From Nanobdellota archaeon (GTDB taxonomy: Archaea > Nanobdellota > Nanobdellia > SCGC-AAA011-G17 > ARS1403), in the NCBI GenBank assembly GCA_002688395.1, contig NZCU01000026.1:1-31168 (forward strand): a stretch of 31,168 nucleotides of DNA. Reading direction: 5' to 3'. Positions 1 to 7,642 of this stretch are shown here, in pieces. A program made the position numbers and the translations under genes. Every line of letters begins with the position of its first letter. The first letter of the stretch is position 1. Under the pieces are notes generated by a model, which saw nothing but the letters and a program-made list of their open reading frames with translations, had not been told where the DNA came from and searched no databases.

Positions 1-747
1 GATGGTGATGAAGCTTGTGTTGTTTTATTAATGGATGCTTTGTTGAATTTTTCTAGAAAATTATTACCTGGACATAGAGGGGCTAGACAAGATGCACCCC
101 TTGTGTTAACAACAAAATTAATTCCTAAAGAAGTTGATGACATGGTTTTTGATATTGATACTGTGTGGAAATATCCTTTAGAGTTATACGAAGCTGCTGA
201 GAATTTTAAAGATCCTTGGGATGTTAAGATTGAACAAGTTGAAAGTAGATTAGGAACTGAGAAACAATATGAAGATTATGGTTATACACATGAAATTAGT
301 AATATAAATAATGGTGTTAGATGTAGTGATTATAAATCTTTACCAACTATGAAAGAGAAAGTTTATGGTCAAATGGCTATTGCTGAGAAAGTTAGAGCTG
401 TTGATGAGGGTGATGTTGCTAGATTAGTTATTGAGAGACATTTTATGAGAGATATTAGAGGGAATTTAAGGAAGTTTAGTCAGCAGCAATTTAGATGTGT
501 TGCTTGTAATGAGAAATATAGAAGGCCCCCATTAATTGGACATTGTGTCAAATGTGGTGGTGGAAAAATAATTTTTACAATTTCTGAAGGCACTATTGTT
601 AAATATGTTGAACCTGCTATGTCTTTAGTTGAGAAATATGAATTGCCAGCTTACTTAAAACAAAGTTTAGAAATAACTAAGAAAATGATTGAGAGTACTT
701 TTAGTAAAGATCCTGATAAACAAGAAGGATTGGGGAAATGGTTTTAG
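1..747 (+). CDS. polC: DNA polymerase D large subunit (DP2), C-terminal part
   Basis: This is the 3' end of the catalytic subunit of archaeal replicative polymerase PolD; the reading frame is open from base 1, so the gene starts outside the window. The first residues, Asp-Gly-Asp-Glu, correspond to the DP2 catalytic motif (Asn-x-Asp-Gly-Asp) that binds the catalytic metals, followed by the very typical MDALLNFSRK block. Further on there is a zinc finger with paired Cys-x2-Cys motifs near fragment residues 166-169 and 182-185. The last eight residues, QEGLGKWF, fit the PCNA-interacting PIP box (Q-x2-L-x2-aromatic-aromatic), as expected for DP2. About 248 residues are visible. Its stop codon overlaps the stop of a small gene on the other strand. 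Family assignment is very secure and points to Archaea. Confidence 0.96.
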   Translation, partial: DGDEACVVLLMDALLNFSRKLLPGHRGARQDAPLVLTTKLIPKEVDDMVFDIDTVWKYPLELYEAAENFKDPWDVKIEQVESRLGTEKQYEDYGYTHEISNINNGVRCSDYKSLPTMKEKVYGQMAIAEKVRAVDEGDVARLVIERHFMRDIRGNLRKFSQQQFRCVACNEKYRRPPLIGHCVKCGGGKIIFTISEGTIVKYVEPAMSLVEKYELPAYLKQSLEITKKMIESTFSKDPDKQEGLGKWF

Positions 748-920
748 AATAATGCTTCTCTTCCTACTTTATCTAAATATTTTCTCGTACTACTAATTCT
801 TTCCTTTGTTTTTCTTAACTTTTCATCCATATATTGTGTTGCGGATTCTTTCCATGGAGAATAAGTTGTTTCTATAAAATCTGTAATTGGTGTTGTTAAT
901 CTCGATACTAAATCTTTCAT
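744..920 (-). CDS. Small basic hypothetical protein, 58 aa
   Basis: A 58-residue reading frame starts at an ATG at 920 and ends with TAA at 744-746, touching the end of the polymerase gene tail to tail. The protein is highly charged and mostly helical in appearance, with a Lys/Arg-rich C-terminal half (EKLRKTKERISSTRKYLDK) and no transmembrane segment. Support for a real gene: it fills the gap neatly, and an AT-rich box reading TTTAAAAA on the minus strand lies roughly 20-25 nt before the start codon, as in a leaderless archaeal gene. I do not recognise a family. It could be spurious, since there is no independent evidence of conservation. Confidence 0.5.
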   Translation of the reverse strand: MKDLVSRLTTPITDFIETTYSPWKESATQYMDEKLRKTKERISSTRKYLDKVGREALF

Positions 921-954
921 GGATTTATTTATTCGTATGGGTTTTTAAATTTTA

Positions 955-2151
955 TTATAATAGAAAGAATAGGATGACAGGGAGCATTAAACAGCCCATT
1001 AAATGATTTCTTCCAATGCCCAGTAGGGGTGGCAGCATCCCTAGAAAAGTTCCGATGAATAAAACTAGCAATCCTAGATAAGAAGATAAGAAAAATGTCA
1101 TTATTACAATTAAAATAATTATAGAAATGCTTAATTTTTGATAATTTATTTTTGTTATATGCTTTGTGATTATTTTTGCTATTTTAAGACAAAGAAATGT
1201 TGAGATTAATCCTGCTATTAATGCAATTCCTAAAAATAAAACTAAATCTTCTATCGTTATTGTTTCTATTAATCTACTGATAATTATTACTGCTCCGTTT
1301 CTTGCTTTGTTTATTGAATGAATTGCTATAAAACTCATTACCATGCCTAGGGTATCTAAAGCTCCAACTAAAATTAAAAATCCTGAATCTTTTAACTTTG
1401 TTATTTGAGAAGCAATTATTGCTGCTTGTGCAGGTCCTAGGCCGGGCATCATTGTTGTGAATGTTCCGACTATTGTTCCAGAAGATAAAGCTTTTAATGT
1501 TTCTAAAGAGAATACTTTTGGAGTTGTGAATATTTGTTCTGGAATTTTTACTTTATCTTTTAATGAAATTATTATTGCAGAAGTTCCGAATAAAGAAGAT
1601 AATAAAGGGAATAATGGATTTTTCATGTTTAAATTTAGAGTTGATATTCCAAATACTCCAGCTAATAAGAAAAGAATTAAAGCCCATGTTTTTTTATTGT
1701 CTCTTGTGATTAAAAATATTGAAGCTATTATTAAAATATGTCCTATGTAATCCTGAATTAAATTGTAGGTTGGAGGTATTATTTTAAGAACTAACGGAGC
1801 GACCATTATTCCTAAAATTAATGCTAAGATGCTACCTATAACAGTAAATGTCAAAGCCTCATAACCAAGACCTTTGAGTAACATTCTATGCCCTGGAAGA
1901 ACACTTAGAATATTCTCTCCAGATTCTGGAGCTCCTAGATAAATGGCAGGAATTGCGTTGAATAAAGTGTGGGTTATTGCCATTGAAATTATGAAAATAG
2001 CTAAAATTACAGGAGATGTGTAAATTAATAGAAAAGAAGATGCTGAAAGAAGAAGTAAAGAAACTAAATTTATATGGATTCCTGGAATTAAACCTGTAAA
2101 TATACCTGCTGTAATTCCTAAAATTACTGCGATTACTATTTCTATAATCAT
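955..2151 (-). CDS. TctA/DUF112-type membrane permease
   Basis: This 398-residue polytopic membrane protein resembles the archaeal branch of the TctA (DUF112) permeases, related to the membrane subunit of tripartite tricarboxylate transporters. It has about ten hydrophobic segments arranged as two halves. Each half carries a Pro-Gly loop of the family: LIPGIHIN near residues 21-28 and MMPGLGPAQAA near residues 235-245. The segment LGAPESGENILSVLPGHRM also fits the family. No TctB or TctC partner is visible, as is usual for the archaeal stand-alone form, so the substrate is unknown. Its start codon overlaps the end of the upstream membrane-anchored OB-fold gene by 4 bp (ATGA), so the two are probably translated together. 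Confidence 0.85.
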   Translation of the reverse strand: MIIEIVIAVILGITAGIFTGLIPGIHINLVSLLLLSASSFLLIYTSPVILAIFIISMAITHTLFNAIPAIYLGAPESGENILSVLPGHRMLLKGLGYEALTFTVIGSILALILGIMVAPLVLKIIPPTYNLIQDYIGHILIIASIFLITRDNKKTWALILFLLAGVFGISTLNLNMKNPLFPLLSSLFGTSAIIISLKDKVKIPEQIFTTPKVFSLETLKALSSGTIVGTFTTMMPGLGPAQAAIIASQITKLKDSGFLILVGALDTLGMVMSFIAIHSINKARNGAVIIISRLIETITIEDLVLFLGIALIAGLISTFLCLKIAKIITKHITKINYQKLSISIIILIVIMTFFLSSYLGLLVLFIGTFLGMLPPLLGIGRNHLMGCLMLPVILFFLL

Positions 2152-2498
2152 TTTAATATGGTTATTTTGTCAATGATAATTTCTATTTCTTCTTGATATT
2201 TTTGTATTATTCCTTCTACTTCTACTTCAGAATTTTTTTGAATATCAATAATTTTTTCTTTGAAAACAATTGCAGTTATGATTCCTGTTTGATCTTTTAT
2301 TTTTAAGATGTATAACCCTGGAGTTTCTTTTATTGAAGCTATTGACCCTTGTACTTTAACCCTGGTTTCTATTTGAGATTCTTCTATTTCTTCTATTTCG
2401 TAGAATGGTATTTCTGAATATTCTAAAATTAATAATAAAGTAAATAACCCTAATAATGAAATTGCTAATGAAAGTTTTAGTAAATTTGAATTTTTCAT
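2148..2498 (-). CDS. Membrane-anchored OB-fold protein
   Basis: A 116-residue protein with one N-terminal hydrophobic segment (about residues 7-25) followed by a compact beta-rich domain. The pattern RVKVQGSIASI ... YILKIKDQTGIITAIVF ... EVEVEGIIQKY resembles the OB-fold of the tRNA_anti-like or nucleic-acid-binding type, as in RecG or ExoVII. Placed after a signal anchor, the domain would lie outside the membrane, as in some archaeal lipoprotein-like OB proteins. It is the first gene of a two-gene minus-strand unit with the TctA-type permease, overlapping it by 4 bp. A role in nucleic-acid handling is possible but is only inferred from the fold; many extracellular OB domains bind other ligands. 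Confidence 0.72.
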   Translation of the reverse strand: MKNSNLLKLSLAISLLGLFTLLLILEYSEIPFYEIEEIEESQIETRVKVQGSIASIKETPGLYILKIKDQTGIITAIVFKEKIIDIQKNSEVEVEGIIQKYQEEIEIIIDKITILK

Positions 2499-2546
2499 GT
2501 TTAAACCAACACATTTATATTTAAAAATAGTTTTTATATTGTAATA
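2499..2546. promoter_or_regulatory. Divergent promoter between OB-fold/TctA unit and tyrS
   Basis: The 48-bp gap separates two divergent start codons (2498 minus, 2547 plus). An AT box around 2518-2530 (TATTTAAAAATAG) reads as a TATA element on both strands and lies about 22-25 nt from each start, so both genes could be transcribed as nearly leaderless mRNAs from back-to-back promoters. Confidence 0.5.
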
Positions 2547-3560
2547 ATGGCGTCAAAAGATAGATTTGAATTAATTAAGAGAAATACTCAAGAAATAACT
2601 ACAGAAGGTGAACTTAAAAAATTATTAGAATTAAAAAAACATCCAACTGCTTATGTTGGATATGCTCCAACTGGAAAATTACATGTGGGCCATTTAATTC
2701 CTCTATTAAAAATTGCTGATTTTTTAGAAGCTGGATTTAAGTTTAAATTTTTAATCGCTAATTTACATGCACACTTAGATGATCAAAAAAGTCCTTGGAG
2801 TTTGTTAGATGCCAGGAGTGTTTATTATCAAGAAGTTGTTCAGGCTGTTTTAAGAGCTATGAAAGTAGATATTGCTAATTTACAGTTTGTAAGGGGTAGT
2901 GATTTTCAAACGAATCATGAGTATACTTTGGATGTTTTAAGAATGAGTGCTTTGACTACACTATCTAGAACTAGGAGAGCTGCTTCTGAAGTTGTTAGAT
3001 TTACAAAAGAACCCAAGATGGGAGGTTTTTTTTATCCTTTAATGCAAATAAGAGATTGTGTTGGATTAGATGTTGATGTTGCTTTTGGTGGTATAGATCA
3101 GAGAGGTATATATATGTTGGGTAGAGATTTATTACCAGAGTTAGGCCATAAAAAACCAATATTTGTTTTTACTCCTTTGTTGCCTGGATTGACTGGAAAT
3201 AAAATGAGTGCTTCAGATGATAAAAGTAAGATAGATTTGCTTGATACTAAAAAAAATATAGAAAAAAAAATTAATTCAGCTTATTGTAAAGAAGGAGAGA
3301 TCAAAGATAATGGTATTATTTCTTTTGTTGAAAACTTTATTTTTCCGTTTAAAGGGTCTTTAAAAATTGAAAGGCCTAGTAAATTTGGAGGAAATAAAAA
3401 TTATAGTAAATTTAGTAGTTTGAAGAAAGATTTTATGGCTAAGAAATTACACCCCATGGACTTGAAACAAGCTGTTGCTAATGAGTTAAATGAACTATTG
3501 GAACCTGTTAGGAAGAAATTTGAGAAGAGAAAGGATTTATTGAAGGAAGCTTATCCGTAA
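2547..3560 (+). CDS. tyrS: Tyrosyl-tRNA synthetase, archaeal type
   Basis: This class Ic synthetase charges tRNA-Tyr. The 337-residue length and lack of an S4 domain fit the archaeal form. Signature I is HVGH at residues 46-49, preceded by AYVGYAPTGK with Tyr36 at the tyrosine-binding position. Signature II is KMSAS at residues 219-223. Between them the segment YPLMQIRD (163-170) keeps the Tyr, Gln and Asp that contact the tyrosine side chain in the Methanocaldococcus enzyme. The C-terminal block LHPMDLKQAVANELNELLEP is also typical. A TATA-like box sits about 23 nt before the ATG. The next gene follows after 33 bp on the same strand. Confidence 0.96.
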   Translation: MASKDRFELIKRNTQEITTEGELKKLLELKKHPTAYVGYAPTGKLHVGHLIPLLKIADFLEAGFKFKFLIANLHAHLDDQKSPWSLLDARSVYYQEVVQAVLRAMKVDIANLQFVRGSDFQTNHEYTLDVLRMSALTTLSRTRRAASEVVRFTKEPKMGGFFYPLMQIRDCVGLDVDVAFGGIDQRGIYMLGRDLLPELGHKKPIFVFTPLLPGLTGNKMSASDDKSKIDLLDTKKNIEKKINSAYCKEGEIKDNGIISFVENFIFPFKGSLKIERPSKFGGNKNYSKFSSLKKDFMAKKLHPMDLKQAVANELNELLEPVRKKFEKRKDLLKEAYP

Positions 3561-3593
3561 TATTTATTAAGTTCTAATGAGATTTTAAATTAT

Positions 3594-5075
3594 ATGAAAA
3601 AAGATTTGAAGTTGATTATGGATTTCCAGAAAGAAATTACAGTCATTGGGGAGGTTTGTAGTTTACTTGGATGGGATCAACTAACTTACATGCCTAAGAA
3701 AGGGCTTGGTTCTAGGGTTGAACAATTACTTTATCTTTCTGAACTTATTCATAAGAAAGTAACAGATGAAAAATTATATCGAACTTTGAAAAGACTGAGT
3801 AAAAAAAAGCTTGCTAAGAAACAAGGTTTAATTGTAGAAAAAATATTGAAAGATATTGAAGATTCAAGGAAATTCCCAGAAGAGTTTGTTAAAAGATCTT
3901 CTAAGGCAACTTCTTTGTCTTATGTTGCATGGGAAGAAGCAAGAGAGAAAAAAAGTTTTAAAGTATTTGAACCACATTTAGAAAAAGTTGTAAAAATAGC
4001 AAGAGAAGGAATTGGATATTTGAAAAAACCTGGCCATCCTTATAATTCTTTATTAGATTCTTATGAAGAAGGCATGACAGTGGAAAAGTTAAAACCTCTT
4101 TTTGAAGAACTAAAAATAGGATTGAAAGATTTAATTGGAAAAATAAAAGATACTGAAATTTACAAAAAACAAAAACGTTTGAATATGAAAATTTCTGAAA
4201 AAGAGCAGAGAAAATTATGTGAAGATGTTATGAAAAGAATTGGACTGACGGAAGATAGATCTAGATTGGATTTGTCTGTTCATCCATTTACACAAGATGT
4301 TGGTTTCCATGATATTAGGTTGACTACTAATTTTAGAAAAAATCCTTTGTTTTCTTTTGAAGCTACGGTACATGAATCAGGACATGCTTTATATGAATTA
4401 CAGCTGCCGGAAAAAGATGCGTATAATGTGTTGGGGAGTTCTGTTTCATTAGGTATTCATGAATCTCAATCAAGATTTTGGGAGAACATGATTGGGAAGA
4501 GTAAACCTTTTTGGGACTTCTATCATAGAGAATTTAAGAAAAAAATTAATGTTAGTAAAAATACTTTATATAAAGACATAAATTCTGTTAAGCCTAGTTT
4601 AATTAGAGTAGAGTCTGATGAGGTTACTTATTGTATGCATATAATATTGAGATTTGAGATTGAATTGGGATTAATTGAAGGAACTATTAAAGTTAAGGAC
4701 TTGCCTAAAATATGGAATAAAAAGATGAAGGAATATTTAGGTGTTGTTCCTAAGAATGATGTTGATGGAGTATTACAAGATATGCATTGGGCCCAAGGAG
4801 CAATAGGGTATTTTCCTACTTATGCAATTGGGACTATCTATGCTGCTCAATTATATGAACAATTGATTAAAGAAAAGAAAAATGTAATGAAAAAAGTTTC
4901 TAAAGGGAATTTTTCTGATATTTCTAAATGGCTAGGATTAAAGATTCATAAACGTGGAAATTATTTTTTAGCAGATGAATTGATAAAGAAAGTTTGTAGG
5001 AAAGGATTAAATGTGGAAACTTATATTTCTTATTTGAATGGTAAGTATTCTAAAATTTATAGGTTTAAGAAATGA
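3594..5075 (+). CDS. Metallocarboxypeptidase, family M32 (Taq-type)
   Basis: This is a broad-specificity zinc carboxypeptidase that trims C-terminal residues from peptides in the cytoplasm. The zinc site is HESGH at residues 260-264 with the third ligand Glu290 in the family motif HESQSRFWEN. The N-terminal segment EVCSLLGWDQLTYMPKKG also matches M32, where WD-x-x-x-MP is characteristic. The length of 493 residues is normal for the family and there is no signal peptide. It overlaps the following M24 peptidase gene by 4 bp, so the two are very probably co-transcribed, and an M29 aminopeptidase lies next on the other strand. The cluster suggests intracellular peptide degradation. Confidence 0.95.
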   Translation: MKKDLKLIMDFQKEITVIGEVCSLLGWDQLTYMPKKGLGSRVEQLLYLSELIHKKVTDEKLYRTLKRLSKKKLAKKQGLIVEKILKDIEDSRKFPEEFVKRSSKATSLSYVAWEEAREKKSFKVFEPHLEKVVKIAREGIGYLKKPGHPYNSLLDSYEEGMTVEKLKPLFEELKIGLKDLIGKIKDTEIYKKQKRLNMKISEKEQRKLCEDVMKRIGLTEDRSRLDLSVHPFTQDVGFHDIRLTTNFRKNPLFSFEATVHESGHALYELQLPEKDAYNVLGSSVSLGIHESQSRFWENMIGKSKPFWDFYHREFKKKINVSKNTLYKDINSVKPSLIRVESDEVTYCMHIILRFEIELGLIEGTIKVKDLPKIWNKKMKEYLGVVPKNDVDGVLQDMHWAQGAIGYFPTYAIGTIYAAQLYEQLIKEKKNVMKKVSKGNFSDISKWLGLKIHKRGNYFLADELIKKVCRKGLNVETYISYLNGKYSKIYRFKK

Positions 5076-5725
5076 TTGATTCTATAAAGAAAGCTTGCGA
5101 GATAAGCTGTAGCATTTTAAAAGAATGTATTGATAACTTTGATAATTTTAAAACTGAGAAAGATGTTGCTAATTTTTTGAAGAAAAAAGTTAAGGAAAAA
5201 AATTTGAAAAATGCTTTTCCTCCACTTATTGTTAGTGGGAATAATTTTTTGAAAATTCATCATATATCTAATAATACAAAATTAAAAGGTTTTGTAATTC
5301 TAGATTTTGGAGTTAAAGTTGGTGGTTATTGTAGTGATATTACTAGGATGGTATATAAAGGAAAACCTAACAAAGAGGAATTAGAATTATTTAATTTAGT
5401 TTTGGAAGTTTATAATAAATCTTTAGAAGATTTGAAAATTGGAGTTGATTATTGTGATGTAGATTTAAATGCTAGAATTAATTTTGGTAAATATAAAAAA
5501 TATTTTAAACATAGTTTGGGACATGGAGTTGGTAAAAAAATCCACCAAAATCCTAAGATTAGTGTTGCTTCTGAAGATGTTGTTAGTGAAAATGATGTTA
5601 TAACTATTGAACCTGGAATTTATACTAAGAAATTTGGTGTTAGAATTGAAGATACTATTTTGGTTAATAAAAATGGAAATGAAATATTAACATCATTAAA
5701 TAAAGAATTAATTATTTTAGATTAA
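5072..5725 (+). CDS. M24 family peptidase (Xaa-Pro dipeptidase/aminopeptidase-like), short form
   Basis: This pita-bread fold metallopeptidase has all five expected metal ligands: Asp78 (LDFGVKVGGY), Asp89 (CSDITR), His151 (HSLGHGVG), Glu180 (IEPGIYT) and Glu193 (RIEDT). The motifs resemble PepQ/Xaa-Pro peptidases more than methionine aminopeptidase. At 217 residues it is only the catalytic domain; the N-terminal creatinase domain found in most Xaa-Pro peptidases is absent. It begins inside the end of the M32 gene (ATGA overlap). Its 3' end overlaps the convergent M29 gene by 9 bp. The predicted substrate is a small Pro-containing peptide, but this is not certain from sequence. Confidence 0.9.
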   Translation: MIDSIKKACEISCSILKECIDNFDNFKTEKDVANFLKKKVKEKNLKNAFPPLIVSGNNFLKIHHISNNTKLKGFVILDFGVKVGGYCSDITRMVYKGKPNKEELELFNLVLEVYNKSLEDLKIGVDYCDVDLNARINFGKYKKYFKHSLGHGVGKKIHQNPKISVASEDVVSENDVITIEPGIYTKKFGVRIEDTILVNKNGNEILTSLNKELIILD

Positions 5726-6781
5726 GAATTTTCCATTTTCTTGAATAATTTTTCCGTCTATTAATATTTTTCCTTCCCCTCTTAAATCTTTTATAATGTC
5801 CCAATGTAAAGTTGATTTATTTGTCCCACCACCTTCTTCATAAGCTCTGCCTAATGCTAAATGGATTGTCCCACCTATTTTTTCATCAAATAGGATATTT
5901 TTCACAAATTGTTTTATGTTATAATTGAACCCAATGCCAAGTTCACCTACAAATTTTGCACCTTCATCTACATTTAACATTTCTTTTAGAAAGTCTTCAT
6001 TTTTTGTTGCAGAAAATTCTATGACTTTTCCTTCTTTAAATTTTAATTTAACTCCTTCTACCATCCTCCCTCCCCTAATTGCAGGGAATGAGAATTCAAT
6101 AAATCCTGAAGTTGAAGATTCTACAGGGGCTATAAAAACTTCTCCACATGGCATGTTATTTTTCCCGTCACCTTTTATTGATTCTCTATTTTCTATGGAG
6201 AATTTAATATCAGTATTTTTACCGATAATTTGAACTTCTTTTCCGTTATCTAAGATTTCTTTTAATTTTGTTTCATCTTCTGACATTTTTTTCCAATCTT
6301 GAATTGTTGAATCAAATACAAAATCTTCAAATTCCTCTAAGGACATGTCAGCTTCTTGTGCTAGTGCATTTGTTGGGTAGTAGAAAATAACCCATCTTTT
6401 TTTTAGAATTTCTTCTGAGATTGGGTTTGTTACTTTACTTCTTTCTGCTATTTTTTTTGGGTTAACATTTGTTAATGATCTTGTGTTTGTTGGAGCTCCA
6501 ATTGAAATAAAAACATCGAAATGTTTTACTTCTTGCAATGCAAATTCTGGAAAATGTTTTAGTTGTTCCTCTGACACGTTATCGTAATAAATTTTTGCTA
6601 ATCCTGAAATTCCAATATTTACTCTTGGATAAGCTCCTTTTTGGATGCATAATTTATAAATTTTTTTTATTAATTCTTGAGCTTCTATACCACCATCTAT
6701 CATAACTTTATCATCTTTTTTTATTTCATTAGAATATTCCACTAATATTTTTGCTACTTCTATTATTCTTGGGTCTGTCAT
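5717..6781 (-). CDS. Aminopeptidase, family M29 (aminopeptidase T-like)
   Basis: This 354-residue protein fits the thermophilic aminopeptidase T/AmpS family, two-metal exopeptidases acting on peptide N-termini. The ligand set is complete: Glu214 (PCGEVFIAP), Glu280 (VGELGIGFN), His307 and Tyr314 (IHLALGRAYEEGG), His326 and Asp328 (STLHWD). The N-terminal RIIEVAKILVEYS segment is also usual for the family. The protein is somewhat shorter than the roughly 400-residue bacterial enzymes. It is convergent with the M24 peptidase and divergent from the arginase-family gene, with which it seems to share a promoter. It extends the local set of peptidases to three unrelated families. Confidence 0.94.
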   Translation of the reverse strand: MTDPRIIEVAKILVEYSNEIKKDDKVMIDGGIEAQELIKKIYKLCIQKGAYPRVNIGISGLAKIYYDNVSEEQLKHFPEFALQEVKHFDVFISIGAPTNTRSLTNVNPKKIAERSKVTNPISEEILKKRWVIFYYPTNALAQEADMSLEEFEDFVFDSTIQDWKKMSEDETKLKEILDNGKEVQIIGKNTDIKFSIENRESIKGDGKNNMPCGEVFIAPVESSTSGFIEFSFPAIRGGRMVEGVKLKFKEGKVIEFSATKNEDFLKEMLNVDEGAKFVGELGIGFNYNIKQFVKNILFDEKIGGTIHLALGRAYEEGGGTNKSTLHWDIIKDLRGEGKILIDGKIIQENGKFLI

Positions 6782-6834
6782 TTTATTTTTATGGAAAGAG
6801 AATCCTTTTAAACGTTTCTCTCGGTAAATAAGAT
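6782..6834. promoter_or_regulatory. Shared divergent promoter with a self-complementary TATA core
   Basis: In the 53 bp between the M29 gene (start 6781, minus) and the arginase-family gene (start 6835, plus) there is one clear TATA-like box, CCTTTTAAACG at 6804-6814. Its core TTTAAA is its own reverse complement and lies about 25-29 nt from both start codons. A single TBP site may therefore serve both directions with leaderless transcripts. There is no Shine-Dalgarno motif before either ATG. Confidence 0.5.
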
Positions 6835-7536
6835 ATGAAAATTGTTAAAATTGAGAGAACGGATGGAAGACCAGAAACTAATGGATGTAAGAATGGAGCT
6901 AGTAAAATTTTAGAGCAACTAAAAGATGTTTGGTTTAGTGAGGACTATAAAAAATTAAATTATGATGTTGTTGGAAAGAATGGAGATTTATATTTAGGTG
7001 GAGATCATTCTGTTAGTTATGAAGTATTTTCCAATAATAAATGTGATGGATTATTAATATTAGATGCACATCCTGATGTTTATAATGAATTTAAAACTGC
7101 AACACATTTAGATTGGTTGAGATTTTTGATTAATGAAGGAAAAGTTAAATCTGAAAATGTTATGCTAGTTGGAATAAGAAGTTTTCATAAAGATGAGATT
7201 TATTATTTGAGAGAGAAGAAAATTAAGTTTGTTACTATGAAACAAGTTTTTGAGAATGGAATTAAGGATGTTGTAGATGGAGTTATGGAATTTGTTAACG
7301 AGTTTGAAAGTTTGTATTTAAGTGTAGATTTGGATGTTGTTGATCCTGCTTTTGCTCCTGGTGTTGGTTATGTTGAATCTGGAGGTTTATCAAGTAGAGA
7401 GTTAATTTATTTTATCCAAAGATTGAAAAATTTAAAAAACTTAAAGAAGGTAGATATAGTTGAAGTTAATGTTGATAAGGATGTCAATAACATGACTAGC
7501 AAACTAGCTGCTAAACTTATTTATGAGTTGAGTTAA
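6835..7536 (+). CDS. Arginase/agmatinase family (ureohydrolase) protein
   Basis: This manganese-dependent hydrolase of the ureohydrolase fold acts on guanidino or related C-N bonds. Every metal ligand of the family is present: His58 in GGDHS, Asp77/His79/Asp81 in DAHPD, and Asp165/Asp167 in SVDLDVVDP. The C-terminal GGLSSREL block is typical. At 233 residues it is shorter than classical arginases or agmatinases (about 290-310), mainly through a shortened N-terminus, and the usual substrate-loop sequence reads THLDWLRFL rather than a standard agmatinase loop. The substrate cannot be fixed (arginine, agmatine, formimidoylglutamate or other). Position beside three peptidases suggests amino-acid catabolism. 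Confidence 0.9.
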   Translation: MKIVKIERTDGRPETNGCKNGASKILEQLKDVWFSEDYKKLNYDVVGKNGDLYLGGDHSVSYEVFSNNKCDGLLILDAHPDVYNEFKTATHLDWLRFLINEGKVKSENVMLVGIRSFHKDEIYYLREKKIKFVTMKQVFENGIKDVVDGVMEFVNEFESLYLSVDLDVVDPAFAPGVGYVESGGLSSRELIYFIQRLKNLKNLKKVDIVEVNVDKDVNNMTSKLAAKLIYELS

Positions 7537-7539
7537 CAT

Positions 7540-7545
7540 GGAGGT
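7540..7545 (+). promoter_or_regulatory. Strong Shine-Dalgarno for a 29-aa zinc-ribbon gene
   Basis: GGAGGT lies 5 nt before the ATG at 7551. It is one of the clearest ribosome binding sites in a window where many genes appear leaderless, and it supports translation of the very short downstream frame. Confidence 0.7.
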
Positions 7546-7550
7546 TATAA

Positions 7551-7640
7551 ATGAAATGTGAGAGCTGTGGAAAAGAATTAAAAGAGAAGGAAAATAAATT
7601 ATGTAAGAAATGTATGAAAAGAATTCATAGAGGATTTTAG
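7551..7640 (+). CDS. 29-aa zinc-ribbon microprotein
   Basis: The frame MKCESCGKELKEKENKLCKK continues with CMKRIHRGF and stops at TAG. Two Cys-x2-Cys pairs (residues 3/6 and 18/21) form a minimal zinc ribbon, and the rest is strongly basic, which would suit RNA or DNA binding. A perfect GGAGGT ribosome binding site precedes it, and it begins 14 bp after the arginase-family stop, so it is probably the distal cistron of that transcript. Very short zinc-ribbon proteins are common in archaea. The exact role is unknown. Confidence 0.72.
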   Translation: MKCESCGKELKEKENKLCKKCMKRIHRGF

Positions 7641-7642
7641 TT

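Noticed and set aside
1457..1750. Open frames antisense to larger genes (for example 1457-1750, 5925-6233, 13329-13610, 17210-17497)
   Set aside because: They lie fully within well-supported genes on the other strand and encode sequence without recognisable motifs.
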